DNA of 64,000 nucleotides from Macrostomum hystrix (lineage: Eukaryota > Platyhelminthes > Macrostomidae). Below the pieces are notes generated by a model that ran no database searches, was not told where the DNA came from, and saw only the letters and a program-made list of their open reading frames with translations. The stretch is taken from assembly GCA_950097015.1 (NCBI GenBank), contig CATNEN010000003.1, positions 12,615,501 to 12,679,500 of the forward strand, in the 5' to 3' direction. A program made the position numbers and the translations under genes. Each line of letters starts with the position of its first letter. The stretch's first letter is position 1. Below are positions 1 to 10,693 of the stretch, in pieces.

Positions 1-3000
1 CGGGCCTCATAGGGACGGAGCTTGGCCCCATTGTGGATCCAATGTAGGACTATCTGACTGTCCATGAAGTGGGTTATGCCACTGAGCCTCTTGCCTAGGT
101 TAAAGGAGTCGCGTAGGAAAATCGCGGCTCGGTTGGCGATTAATGCGGCCCAGAGCTCAAGGCGAGGAACCGTGATGAGTACATTCTTGCGGCCAGATGG
201 AGCGAGGCGGGCCTTGGCGTTGATGAGGCAGCAGTTGGTGAGGTCCTTCCCATTCTGATGCAGGTAAATTGTGTACCCGTAAGCTCGAGGTGAGGCGTCG
301 CTGAAGATCACGAGCCTACTGGGTAGTGCCTGGTCTGCGAGGCAGCGACGAGGAACGGTAATACGGCAGATCTCGTTGAAATCATTGAGGAGTCTGCGCC
401 AGCTCTCAACAGTATCGGTTGAGGCAGGCTTGTTCCATGCATCCATAGGACCGAAGCTTTCGTGATATAGAAGACGTCCAGCTAGAAGCAGGGGCGCTGC
501 GTAACCGCACGGGTCGTATGGCGTAGAGATTCCCTTAAGAAGACTGGCCCGGTTGAGATTAGGGTCCAATTTCAGCTGTGGACTGGCCAGGCTCAGTCGG
601 TCACTCTGTGTGTCCCAGAGGATTCCGAGGCTCTTGACGACTGGTTCGTGGATCTGATCTGCCCAGGGCACGTCGCAGAGCGCTCCTGGGTCACTGGCGG
701 CAAACTGGCGGAGGTGAAACCCAGCGGATCGGAAGAGAGCTCGGGTTGCGGCAACGATACGTGGGCCCTCTTCTTGAACGTCATAGCCCTGGACCAAGTT
801 GTCGACATAGAGGCTGTAGGGTAGCTGCTCAAGCTGTCGAGAGCTAAGACCTGATTTTCCGGAATCCATGGCATCCAGGCAGAGTTTCCGAATGACGGCG
901 GCAAGGATCCACGGTGATGATCTGGCTCCCATGACGATACGGGTGAAGCGCCAGACTTGGAAATTGTCACGTGTAAGCGGCAGGTCGATGTTTTTGGGTA
1001 GGATAACACGTTGGGCGTCCCGACAATGCTCGTGCACGAGTACTTGGTAAAAGGCGGCCTGGATGTCGCTGAGGCAGATAAACTTTGAGGTTCGGAGACG
1101 TAGCTGAACCTTAAAGAGGTTGGTGAGCAAGTTTGGCCCAGACTCCATGAGGTCGTTGAGAGAGACGCCCCCTAGAGATGTTGGCGCTGAGGCGTCTACA
1201 ACTGGTCGTACTTTTGTGGTGTTTGAAGACATCTTGATGACGGGAAAGTGCGGCAGGACATGGATGATCTTTCCTTTTGGACTAGTGTCATCGACGATTT
1301 CCAGGATCCCTTCTGCTTTGTGCTTTTCAAACTCTCCATAGTACTCTTGACGCTCCGCCTGTGAAAGACGACGGTGTGTAGCCTGAGCGCGACCCCAAGC
1401 TTGTCCGAAGTTTGATGGGAGTTGCTCCGCTCCAGGCTTGAAGGGTAATGCGACCGAGTAACGACCGTCCGATCCACGTGTGGCCGAGTCCAGGAGGTCT
1501 TTCGTCAAAACGTCGCCTCGTGGATTGGGTTGTTCGGCCCCTCTTTCGATGCCGAGCAGCTCGAGGCTGGTCATTCGGTCGACCAGACATTCAAGGTTGT
1601 CGGGACGGGATTGTGACAGAAGTGAGTTGGCGATGAGTTGACTAGAGTTGAGAAGCCCACTGGATTTACAATCGTCGGTATTTTCGAGGCAGCCTGTGAG
1701 GACGGCACCAAACGGGGTGAGGTGTGCGGTAAGACTTGGCCGCAGTGGGATTGCAGGAACGCTCGGGCCTATTAACCGCTGGGCATAGTCGTTACCGATG
1801 AGCAAATCTAACTCAAGTTCCCCGTCTTGGGAAGGTGGGAGATTGGCTATTCCATGGGGCAAGTGTTGCAGAGTGGCCAGAATATCACTTGGTAGCTGGA
1901 CAGCTGGTATGTGGATTGGTGGAGCGATGTGCTCGGTTGCCAGAACTCGGAGTGGTAAACGGCGGCCATCGGGTGTTGAGAGTTCGAGTTCGACGATGTC
2001 TGCGGTCACTCGGCGTCGAGAGTTGGTGTGACATGAAGAGCTGTCAAGCGAGATTCGGCGATGTAAACGAAGACCGAGTTTTCGAGCCACATCGAGTTTT
2101 ATGTACGTGAAACTGCAGCCGCCATCGATGAGGACCGACACTCGCGTAGTTCCGCCGCTAGTCGGGTTTACAGCAGTGGCAGAGAATGTGGCCATGATGG
2201 ACGGTCTTATCAACTCGTCGCAGGTGGAGGAGATGCAGGAGACGGTATTGATGGTGTTATCGTTCATGGCTTTTAAGTTGGCGAATGCCGTCGGCAATGC
2301 GGTCGTCGAGTCGAGGTTGCTGTTGGCTTTCGCTGTTGAGTCGACGTGAAGAACATGCGGTGGTGGATTGAAACGCGCTCCGTGAAGTGATGTGTGGTGC
2401 AATGCTCGACACTCGCGGCATCTGTTCCGGGAGCTACAGTTTGAGGTGGCATGGCTACGCAGGCAGTTGAGGCACAGGGCCTTGCTTCGAATAACGCGGA
2501 GCCGATCATCGGGCTTCGAAATTACGTCGCATGTCTGACTGGAGTGTCCTGGCCGTTCGCAGTAGACGCAGATCGGTGCATGTGCACGTGTGTGCACGTG
2601 ACCAGCACTCGGAGTGGATGAAGTTACGGAGCGGTTTGTGGCAGCGTTGATTAGACTAGCTCCGGCATAGGGGGCGAAAGCAGCTGTTGCGTAGTTGGTT
2701 TGCGAGGCACGGATGGCACGAAGCTTGTTGTCGAGGTGTCCCTGGAGCTCTTGCATTGTTGGAATTAGCGGTTGCAACGCCTTACAACGCACATCCTGGA
2801 TATCTGATTGGAGCGCCGGTGGGAGCTTTGGCCACAGTGCATGCACGTAGGGATCCAGGGCAGCACTGGTTTCACCGAGGCGGGTTAGCTGGCCGACTGT
2901 GAGGCGAAGTGTGTCCGAAAATTCCTCCAGGCTCTGGTGGTCGATGTTGCAAAGCTGCGGCAACGCGAGAAGTCGCCTGAAGCAGGTGCTCTTCTGCTCC

Positions 3001-4055
3001 CACAGGTCGCCATAATTAGCTTGGAGAATTTGGCAGGCTTGGTTGTAGGCCCCCGGTTGACAGGCGTCCAGACCACCTAGTTTCCGGAGGGCAGCGCCAG
3101 CGAGAAGCCCGCGAAGAGCTTCAAATTTATCAACGTCTGTGTAGTTGCTGCTGTCGATGCGGTAAGTGAAAGAACTCCAAAATGCAGGGAAACTAGCTGG
3201 GTCTTCACCGTCGAAACCTTGAAGTTGAACATTGCGGAGGACGGTGTCGCCGAAGAGGGACGTCGGTCGAGGCGTCGGAGGGGCGGGCTGGGATGTGGTC
3301 TGGTTTATGTGAAGCTGTTGTACGAGCAGCTGGTTCTGCTGCATCATCTGAGCCATTGCGCCAATAAGTTGTTGTACAGCGTCCTGTTGGTTAGATACAC
3401 CGAATGCGATAGAGCCGACTGGACTGGCAGGTGCGGCGAGGCCGCTGGTGGGTGCGGCGAGGCCGCTGGCAGGTGCGGCGAGGCCGCTGGTGGGTGCGGC
3501 GAGGCCGCTGGCAGGTGCGGCGAGGCCGCTGGTGGGTGCGGCGAGGCCGCTGGTGGGTGCGGCGAGGCCGCTGGCAGGTGCGGCGAGGCCGCTGGTGGGT
3601 GCGGCGAGGCCGCTGGTAGGTGCGGCGAGGCCGCTGGCAGATGCGGCGAGGCCGCTGGTGGGTGAGGCGAGGGCGCTGGCAGGTGCGGCGAGGCCGCTAG
3701 CAGGTGCGGCGAGGCCGCTGGTGGGTGCGGCGAGGCCGCTGGTGGGTGCGGCGAGGCCGCTAGCAGGTGCGGCGAGGCCGCTAGCAGGTGCGGCGAGGCC
3801 GCTAGCAGGTGCGGCGAGGCCGCTAGCAGGTGCGGCGAGGCCGCTAGCAGGTGCGGCGAGGCCGCTAGCAGGTGCGGCGAGGCCGCTGGTAGGTGCGGCG
3901 AGGCCGCTTGTAGGTGCGGCGAGGCCGCTGGCAGGAGCTGCGAGGCCGCTGGCAGATGCGGCGAGGCCGCTGGTAGTCAGGTTAGTGTATGTAGGTCTTA
4001 CTCGGCTTTGAGATTTGTGACCGAGCTTTCCACGAGTGGTGCTGCGCGTCTTCAT
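1..4055 (-). CDS. BEL/Pao gag-pol polyprotein, partial (C-terminus off window)
   Basis: The frame starts at an ATG at 4055 and stays open to position 1 (1,351 codons). I checked the triplets for most of its length and found no stop. Residues about 27-210 are some 26 copies of a heptad ASGLAAP/T. A Q-rich stretch and a gag-like domain (DUF1759 type) follow. Zinc-knuckle cysteines (CVYCERPGHSSQTC, about 2530-2572) are followed by a second Cys/His cluster (CLNCLRSH). A retropepsin-like site (LIDGGCSFTY) has its Asp at codon 644. The reverse transcriptase has LSDIQAAFYQ for motif A and YVDN at 798-809 (codons 1083-1086) for motif C. Near position 40 DSQIVLHWI marks the RNase H region typical of the family. 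Usual BEL polyproteins are about 1,700-2,000 aa, so integrase should follow. DGG and YVDN differ from the commonest DSG/DTG and YVDD forms. Confidence 0.9.
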   Translation of the reverse strand, partial: MKTRSTTRGKLGHKSQSRVRPTYTNLTTSGLAASASGLAAPASGLAAPTSGLAAPTSGLAAPASGLAAPASGLAAPASGLAAPASGLAAPASGLAAPASGLAAPTSGLAAPTSGLAAPASGLAAPASALASPTSGLAASASGLAAPTSGLAAPTSGLAAPASGLAAPTSGLAAPTSGLAAPASGLAAPTSGLAAPASGLAAPTSGLAAPASPVGSIAFGVSNQQDAVQQLIGAMAQMMQQNQLLVQQLHINQTTSQPAPPTPRPTSLFGDTVLRNVQLQGFDGEDPASFPAFWSSFTYRIDSSNYTDVDKFEALRGLLAGAALRKLGGLDACQPGAYNQACQILQANYGDLWEQKSTCFRRLLALPQLCNIDHQSLEEFSDTLRLTVGQLTRLGETSAALDPYVHALWPKLPPALQSDIQDVRCKALQPLIPTMQELQGHLDNKLRAIRASQTNYATAAFAPYAGASLINAATNRSVTSSTPSAGHVHTRAHAPICVYCERPGHSSQTCDVISKPDDRLRVIRSKALCLNCLRSHATSNCSSRNRCRECRALHHTSLHGARFNPPPHVLHVDSTAKANSNLDSTTALPTAFANLKAMNDNTINTVSCISSTCDELIRPSIMATFSATAVNPTSGGTTRVSVLIDGGCSFTYIKLDVARKLGLRLHRRISLDSSSCHTNSRRRVTADIVELELSTPDGRRLPLRVLATEHIAPPIHIPAVQLPSDILATLQHLPHGIANLPPSQDGELELDLLIGNDYAQRLIGPSVPAIPLRPSLTAHLTPFGAVLTGCLENTDDCKSSGLLNSSQLIANSLLSQSRPDNLECLVDRMTSLELLGIERGAEQPNPRGDVLTKDLLDSATRGSDGRYSVALPFKPGAEQLPSNFGQAWGRAQATHRRLSQAERQEYYGEFEKHKAEGILEIVDDTSPKGKIIHVLPHFPVIKMSSNTTKVRPVVDASAPTSLGGVSLNDLMESGPNLLTNLFKVQLRLRTSKFICLSDIQAAFYQVLVHEHCRDAQRVILPKNIDLPLTRDNFQVWRFTRIVMGARSSPWILAAVIRKLCLDAMDSGKSGLSSRQLEQLPYSLYVDNLVQGYDVQEEGPRIVAATRALFRSAGFHLRQFAASDPGALCDVPWADQIHEPVVKSLGILWDTQSDRLSLASPQLKLDPNLNRASLLKGISTPYDPCGYAAPLLLAGRLLYHESFGPMDAWNKPASTDTVESWRRLLNDFNEICRITVPRRCLADQALPSRLVIFSDASPRAYGYTIYLHQNGKDLTNCCLINAKARLAPSGRKNVLITVPRLELWAALIANRAAIFLRDSFNLGKRLSGITHFMDSQIVLHWIHNGAKLRPYEA
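3421..3975 (-). repeat. 21-bp coding minisatellite inside the gag frame
   Basis: About 26 copies of a 21-bp GC-rich unit (core GGTGCGGCGAGGCCGCT on the plus strand). They stay in frame and encode a repeated ASGLAAP/ASGLAAT heptad at the N-terminal end of the retrotransposon gag. The unit is a multiple of three, so copy-number change keeps the frame. Confidence 0.92.
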
Positions 4056-4085
4056 TTTTGACTTGGCTGTGTGGATACGTTAGTG

Positions 4086-4098
4086 CGCTCTGCTACCA
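4086..4098 (-). other. Primer-binding site, initiator tRNA-Met type
   Basis: Minus-strand TGGTAGCAGAGCG. The first 11 bases are complementary to the 3' end of animal initiator tRNA-Met (...CTCTGCTACCA). It lies three bases inside the proposed LTR end and about 30 bp before the gag ATG, as expected for an LTR element. Confidence 0.75.
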
Positions 4099-4101
4099 AT
4101 T

Positions 4102-4416
4102 TGTCGCTTGGGACAAAACTTCTTTGCTTGTAATTGACTTGTATATCGAATGTATTTGGTTCGAAGCTCTTGTGGGCTTAGTGCGCACTAGAAGCAACTA
4201 AAGGGGAACTGTACCGAGAAAGGCATTAGAAACATAGACAACGATTGAGTAACAAGGGGCGGGCAGGATGCGTAGTCTATGGGCTAAAAGGACGATAGAA
4301 AGCGAAACAATTAAAGTGCAGTGAAACGTACTGATTAACTAGTTGGTGAGCAAGAGAGAAAAGAGGAGAGTCGAAGGAAACGACGAGAAGGAGTTCTGGA
4401 GGAAGCATTTCCGACA
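4102..4416 (-). repeat. Putative 5' LTR of the BEL/Pao element
   Basis: On the minus strand the segment begins TGTCGG and ends GCGACA, so it has TG...CA ends with a short inverted TGTCG/CGACA pair. It lies immediately upstream of the primer-binding site. Its length (about 315 bp) suits BEL LTRs. The partner LTR is outside the window, so the outer boundary is inferred. Confidence 0.55.
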
Positions 4417-4870
4417 ACAAGAATGTCAGTTAAATGTGGCATTGTTTACGTTTTAGTAAAAGTGAGAAAACTCTTTTGACACTCCATTTTAGAGTATATA
4501 CTCCATGCAATCGGTATATCGGTATTAACTATATACTACTGAGTAGTAGGTAGGTAAGTCAGTACATTTCAGGATATGTTCCATGCAACATGCATTGGAA
4601 TAGTCAGCATGCTTGAAAAATTTCAAAAGTGCACTTTTTAAACTGCACTTGAAGAAACCCTAGATCGTTTCCGCCATGCGGTAAAATTATACGACATAAT
4701 TCGCTTAGAATCTCAGTTGTGATCTAGATCCCGAATTAGAGAATTTCTTAAAAACAAAACGAGAATTCAAAGAACCATTAATGCTAATTTAATTAACATC
4801 AGCAGTACTTATTTCCATATTCTGGTTACTAAGGAAAACCAATTTAGACATTAACAAGGAGCTAAATTTG
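4417..4870. other. AT-rich spacer, no gene
   Basis: Lies between the LTR and the stop codon of the channel gene and presumably includes that gene's 3' UTR. I see no open frame or repeat. Confidence 0.5.
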
Positions 4871-7800
4871 TTAAGCAATGATCAGGTAATAAACCCAATA
4901 GACTACGTTAAACAGCAGAAAGCTAAGTGGAAAGATGCGACGAGAAAATTTGTCAATTCTTCTCGCCATGTCTGGACCAGAGATTATCGGGCGTGAATTT
5001 AGAAGCTGCTGCTGCTGATGCTGCCGCTCGGGCGCTAATTCCACATCTGGACTAGCAGACTGGAGCAGTTGAGAGCTCGGCATCGAATTGTCACTCTCGA
5101 TGACTACTATTGTGTCCTGTAGATAAGATAGAATGATTTACAAGGTCAAATTATAACATCGAGTGTGAAACTGTTATCGGCACACAAGGAGTAAAATATC
5201 TGCTCAAAAATTTTTCTGCTCTATCCGATGAAACAACTCCAAAACATCGGCATCGATCGGTCATTCGGTTTGGGATCTATCGTAGTGGGATTGGAAATTC
5301 CTCCCGTGATCTTTCCCAGGGAGAAAAATAGCGTAGTCCTTCTACAGTTGTGCTAACCAAGAGATAAGGATGGGACAAAAGGGTAACACGAGTAGGGACG
5401 GGCCAGAGGGTAAGAGTTAAAAGGGGGGGTGAGGAAATAGAGACGAACAGCTAGCCAATCAGAGACGAGGGAGAGGAAAGAGGAGTGAAGGTTAGCTGAG
5501 AAGCGTAAACAAACACTGAGAGAAGGGGGAAGCGAAAACAAAGTACTATTGACAATAAGGTCCAAAATGTTCTCACCCTCATCCTATTCTCCGATCTCGC
5601 GTACTCGCCGCTGTCCTGGTCATCGAATCGAGCCACTGGCAGCGTAGTCGGAGGCAGCGAGGGTCTCAACTCGTGGCACTGGAACTGAACCCATTTCTGC
5701 CGACCAGATCGATTTCGACTTCGTCGTTTAATTTGTTGCTGGCGTCTCTGACGGGTCGGCAACGGTCGGTCTTCAGCTGATGCGGATGTTGCAGAAGTCG
5801 TGGCTGTCTTGCCCCCGATGCTGACAGCTGACTCTCGCCTGCTGTACACATTCACCATGGCAAACTCCAACAGGGAGGCGAACACAAAACCGAGACAGAC
5901 ACTCATCCAAACGTCGACGGCTTTGATGTAGGACACCTTGGGTAGAGACGACTTTGAGCCCGACGCTTGAGTAGTTATGGTGAGCACTGACAAATGGACA
6001 ATAGATTTTGTTAGGAAGTGAGTTCCAGAGCGTTCCTGAGCTCGATTCCGTGGCGTGGCTGCATTATTTTTCAGCCGCGGAGAGAATTCTTTGGGGGCTT
6101 GCTGTAGTAGCTTACGTGTTAAGTGTCTTGCTAAGGGACACAATTTGTTTAAGTGGAGTCAGGAATCGAACTCCTGACCTTCAAGTCGTGAGTCCGACGC
6201 TTTTTATCAAAGGATTTTTCAAATGATTATCCGGAAAGTCAGGTACTTGAATAACCAGTAATTGTTAACAAAAATACTGACCTGTGAGAAGGCCAATACT
6301 AACCCTGGCAGGTACGGCTTCAATATTTAACCAGAATGCGAACCAGCTCAAAATTACAATCAGCACTGTGGGAATGTAGATCTGCAATGCGCAAACAAAG
6401 ACTTTCAGCCCTGAAATCTCCACCTTATTGACCCCCTCATTATCTACGTCATTGAAATCTCTTTGTCTTTCAAAGATTCTCTTTGTCTTTGAAGCCTCCA
6501 TTCTATTCGTCTTTGAACCCTCCATTCTATCCGTCTTTGAACCTTCCATTCTCTTCGTCTTTGAACCTTCCATTCTATCCGTCTTTGAACCTTCCATTCT
6601 ATCCGTCTTTGAACCCTCCATTCTATCCGTATTTGAACTCTCCATTCTATCCGTCTTTGAACCGTTCATTCTCTCCGGTCTCACCTGTATAAAGAAGTAG
6701 CCGAATTCTCTCTTCAACTCAAATGTGATCTGTAGGCACGGATAGGCGCCAGTTGTGTAATTCTGATCGCAGGTCTTCCTATGAATGCCCTGAATCTTGA
6801 ACTGCGGCATCATAAGATCCTGAGGCCATTCCACAGGCTCCTTCGGCGGCTGAAGCCATTTGAATACTACAGTCTCCATGGTGTGACCGACTGCAGGTTG
6901 GTGAAATGCGCGGTTGGAGCACAGAATGAGACAGTTGAATGACGGAATGAGACAGTCGAGTGACGGAATGAGACAGTTGAACGACGGAATAAGACAGTTG
7001 AACGACGGAATGAGACAGTTGAACGACGGAATGAGACAGTTGAACGACGGAATGAGACAGTTGAACGACGGAATGAGACAGTTGAATGACGGAATGAGAC
7101 AGTTGAACGACGGAATGAGACAGTTGAATGACGGAATGAGACAGTCGAGTGACGGAATGAGAGTGTGAAGAGTGTGAAAGTTGAAACAGACGAAGACAGT
7201 AGAGTGACAGACGATGGCAGTCAAGAGAAGGAGGATGGCAGTAGTGACGGAATTAGCCGTCAGACTAACTGGATGAGACAGTAAAGTGACAGAATGAGAA
7301 TATCACAGTGACGTAACAAGACAAAGGAGTGACAGGAAGAACAGTAGTGTACAAATTGTGGCAGATAAATAAATTAAAATAAGACGGTAGGCTTTGATTC
7401 TTACAGCTTTCGAACATCATCGGGCAATGCTGAGTGTCCAGTGGATATTTCTTCAAATCCATGTCGCAAGCGAGTGTCATTGACAGTCTGAGGCAGGTAT
7501 GAAGGTTTTTAATCAGCGCTACTGATCTTCTGCTACTATTAGAAAAATATTAGTAGACGAATATAAAACTACTAGTAGCTATGCTTATAATTATACTCAC
7601 TTGATGACGTACCAAATCTGACCATTGCTCTCTAGATTCATCAGACGGTTTGGAATTGTAGCCGAATGAAAATCGGCCTTCTTTTCGTTCCTTGAATACA
7701 GGTGTTACTTTTAATGGGAGCACTCGGATTTTTATAAAAGCGCATTAACCATATCCCCACAAAATCATCATCTGCACCTACCCAGTGTACATTCAACCAC

Positions 7801-9854
7801 GCCAAAGTTTACTCTCTACCCCAGTGAACATTCAACCACGCCGAAGTTTACTCTCTACCCCAGTGTACATTCAACCACGCCAAAGTTTACTCTCTACCCC
7901 AGTGTACATCCAACCACGCAGCTGCTTCCTTTCTACCCCCACTGTACATTGAACTAAGTTGAAGTGTATATTCCCTATCTTCGACCTTCCCGGTTTAAAC
8001 CGCACCGACCTGAGAAACACATCGGGCACCCAGATTCTCTCCCAGATGTTTTCGCCAAGTTTAATCTTGCGTCTTCCTCCGGCTTGAGAGGCGTTGAATC
8101 TAAGCCGAGGATCGGTCCACTGCAGACGCAGGTACACAGTTAACGCGTAGTCCTGCCGTATTTATTCAAATGAGATTATTTTGTAGGAGCTAATAGCACG
8201 CTGATAACTCTGATCTCCTAGAATTTATGCTACGTGTGTGTCAAACAAATTTTTCGTCTTGTTATCACTTTTATTTCACTCACTCACTCTAAAATTTTCT
8301 CTCCGGCCAAGCTCATTGTGTATTAGGTTTTCACCAGACACGCGAAAAAGTCCGGATTAGGACAGGAGAGTCTGTACTGGGATGAGGACTAAATAACTGA
8401 TCCCGAATTCGCATTCGATTCACCGGTGGGATTTCCAACAGACAGACGATCGTTCTCGATCTTTTTTCAGCCTCCAAATTAATTATCCAGCCCAACAAAT
8501 TGAAAGTGCAGTCAGTACACGCCATGCTCTTATCTAAGCGAGCGTATATGTAGAGACGTTATATAGATTCCGGAAATTCAGCAAATCGATTAGATGCTTC
8601 TGTCCTTCGGAACCTATACATATGCTGGACTGTTCAGTAGTTCAAAGACTTGATATTTGAGGGCCAAAGGACAGGCTCCAACGACAAGCTTCATCAGACA
8701 GTCCATCGATAAATTGAACCCCCAATCTGCAACTGCTTAACTCACACTGAAAAATCTCGGTCTCACACTTATATGAGTCTCACCATTGTAGCCTCGCTGA
8801 TGGAATAGAATCCTATTATGTAAATCCCTATGAAAACCTCGGTTGGTGAATCTGAAAAATTGGAAAATTGATACTTTTCAGCTCTTCAGGCGATACAAAC
8901 GCAGGCAGATTCGGCTCAGCCTGCTTCTGTAAAGTAAAGTAGCAGAAATTAAGGGAGCATTGTGGCTGAGAAATCGATTTTTTGTTGAGCAGATTCGCGC
9001 TGTTATCACTGAATAGCGGGCTGGTTTGTCACCTTGTCACGCGATATATAGGCACAGCTGTTCACACTCACCACCGTCAGGACTGTTCTGTCTGGTGTAG
9101 CCAGTTAGCAAACGGTCGACAACTGATTTGCTGTCGTATTTTTTGTGGAAGGTAGAATTTAGGTAGACGATTATGATTAATTTATCGAGAGAAAATCTTA
9201 TAGACATAACAGTTTTAGGACACAACTGTGCTCACGTCATGTAGTCAATGCCTTCACTGAAATGGAAAAATAGACATTTTGGGGTTGACAAGAAAGGATT
9301 TACGGACATTGTTTTCGGATTTCTTGTAATCATATCCCTGATACGAGTATCTAACAAAATTTTGTCTAAAAAAGGCCTAAAAATTCACTTGGCTGTCTCA
9401 TCTCTCCCCTGTCTCATCTCTCCCCTGTCTCATCTCTCCCCTGTCTCATCTCTCCCCTGTCTCATCTCTCCCCTGTCTCATCTCTCCCCTGTCTCATCTC
9501 TCCCCTGTCTCATCTCTCCCCTGTCTCATCTCTCCCCTGTCTCATCTCTCCCCTGTCTCATCTCTCCCCTGTCTCATCTCTCCCCTGTCTCATCTCTCCC
9601 CTGTCTCATCTCTCCCCTGTCTCATCTCTCCCCTGTCTCATCTCTCCCCTGTCTTATCTCTCCCCTGTCTCATCTCTCCCCTGTCTCATCTCTCCTATGT
9701 CTCATCCCTCCCCTATCTCTGGTTTCGCAATAAGAATTTCAAATCGAATCAGCAGGTAGACTTACATTCGAGTGATGTTCTCCACATTTTCAGTGCCACT
9801 GGATGCAGTCACTAGCAACTCGACGGTCAGCAACCAAAGAATTGTCGCCTTCAT
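4871..9854 (-). CDS. Cys-loop ligand-gated anion channel subunit (glutamate-gated chloride channel / glycine receptor-like), ten exons
   Basis: Membrane subunit of a pentameric neurotransmitter-gated channel. Exons on the minus strand: 9854-9766, 9130-9072, 8851-8784, 8152-8010, 7690-7601, 7487-7405, 6890-6685, 6381-6282, 5986-5577, 5116-4871. All junctions are GT..AG and in phase, giving 497 aa. Exon 1 encodes a signal peptide ([15 protein letters not shown]). The Cys-loop is [15 protein letters not shown] (13 residues between cysteines). A second cysteine pair, [12 protein letters not shown], is a hallmark of glycine receptors and GluCls. PARVSIG before pore helix M2 indicates anion selectivity. 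M3 ([17 protein letters not shown]) is followed by a basic cytoplasmic loop, and M4 is near the end ([18 protein letters not shown]). Family assignment is strong; the ligand is inferred. Several introns carry their own minisatellite. Confidence 0.93.
5210..5335 (+). repeat. Dispersed repeat 'D', copy 1 (in last intron of channel gene)
   Basis: A block of about 125-150 bp starting TTTTCTGCTCTATCCGATGA and ending near CCCAGGGAGAAAAATAGCG. Diverged copies occur at 11930-12075 and, split by an insertion, at 27627-28072. No coding capacity is seen. Confidence 0.7.
6012..6205. repeat. Composite SINE remnants in a channel-gene intron
   Basis: 6022-6106 (plus) resembles the head/body junction of SINE family A: a B-box-like GAGCTCGATTCC, then CAGCCGCGGAGAGAA and TTTGGGGGCTTG. 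6150-6205 (minus) has a family-B tRNA-like head with the B-box GAGTTCGATTCC. Two SINE families thus lie back to back inside the intron 5987-6281. Confidence 0.6.
6475..6672. repeat. 24-bp minisatellite in channel-gene intron
   Basis: About 8 copies of a 24-bp unit with core CCATTCTATCCGTCTTT, wholly inside the intron 6382-6684, ending about 13 bp from the donor side. It creates long shadow ORFs on both strands. Confidence 0.9.
6920..7165. repeat. 21-bp minisatellite in channel-gene intron
   Basis: About 11 copies of a 21-bp unit (core GAATGAGACAGTTGAACGAC) in the intron 6891-7404. Unrelated to the arrays in the neighbouring introns. Confidence 0.9.
7783..7960. repeat. 39-bp minisatellite in channel-gene intron
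   Basis: About 4.5 copies, exact 39-bp spacing (starts at 7783, 7822, 7861, 7900), core CAGTGTACATTCAACCACG. It lies in the intron 7691-8009 and ends about 50 bp from the exon. Confidence 0.88.
9390..9718. repeat. 16-bp minisatellite in first intron of channel gene
   Basis: About 20 nearly identical copies of CTGTCTCATCTCTCCC in the intron 9131-9765, ending about 47 bp before exon 1. Confidence 0.93.
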
Positions 9855-10693
9855 TGACAAGAGAATTCTACTATATAAATTAAGCAATATTTCTGTCTTT
9901 TAAAAGCACGATTTTTACTTGTGTGTCTAGTCTCTAGTATAGAGAAAGATTTAAAGCGAAAAAACATTTTTAAACCATTGTCACCGTCTGCAACCTAAGC
10001 TTGGGCAAATACTGAATTTTAGAAATGAAAAATAATCCTTGTAGTGCAACAGAAGAAGTGTTAAATGAGCTAAAACCTGTTCGACGCCTCGTTTTTTGAA
10101 AGCATCTGGCTTTAGGGTAAATACTGTATTCTGTACCCATTGCGGAGCGAATCTACCGCTCAATTGCTTCTTTCTCAGCCTCCTCTCTCCCTTACATCAA
10201 CCAATCAGAATGCAGCGCCTGTCTGTACTTCAGAAGGCTTAAAAATGGGCGGAGTAAGAAATGAGAAGCTAAGAAATAAAATTCATATTGTGGGAGAACT
10301 TCAGGTAATAATAATAAGTCTGTAAGCATGAAATCTAAATGAGCTGTAGGAAATTTCATTTCGTTGAGCAAATATGCCCAATAAGAGTGAGTATATTTAT
10401 TGGCAAACATTGGCCCTCTTGCAAATCTTTTACCACCTAACTATTTCTCTCTCTCTCTCTCTCCACAAGGTTCTTTAAAAGCGGTTTTTTCTGCAAAACT
10501 AACTCAAAGTTTTTTCCGACAGACGAAATAAAAATGGGTGCCCATCTCTTGTTCTAGTTTGTTGACGTTTGCTCCGAAATAGAGGAAGGAATTTTTTTTA
10601 ACGTTATTTCGCTCATTATCGTTCTAAAAATAGAACAATGAAGCTAAAATTCTACTTTCTCACTGTAAAAGAAATGTTAAAAGTTTTATCTAA
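9855..10693. other. Intergenic, upstream of the channel gene
   Basis: AT-rich with short CT runs (10446-10462). No convincing gene. A TATA-like minus-strand motif near 9872-9882 is too close to the ATG at 9854 to be a clear core promoter. Confidence 0.4.

Larger units (their letters stand above)
1..4416 (-). mobile_element. BEL/Pao LTR retrotransposon, 5' part, runs off the window
   Basis: On the minus strand the order is a putative 5' LTR (4102-4416), a primer-binding site (4086-4098) and one long gag-pol frame from 4055 to the window edge. Domain order (gag, zinc knuckles, aspartic protease, reverse transcriptase, RNase H) is that of BEL/Pao elements. Integrase, 3' LTR and target-site duplication would lie left of position 1. 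The element lies about 450 bp downstream of the channel gene at 4871-9854, on the same strand. An uninterrupted frame over the visible 1,351 codons suggests a young copy. Confidence 0.9.

Noticed and set aside
798-809. YVDN in place of YVDD as proof of a dead reverse transcriptase
   Set aside because: YVDN is, as far as I recall, a recurrent variant in BEL/Pao elements, and the whole frame is open, so inactivity is not shown.
593-1009. Minus-strand 138-codon frame
   Set aside because: It lies in another frame over the reverse-transcriptase region; the real frame passes through the YVDN motif.
7620-7645. Second hammerhead candidate (CTGATGA on the minus strand)
   Set aside because: No GAAA after a stem II and it lies in a channel exon. 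The CTGATGA at about 8690 was rejected for the same lack of core.
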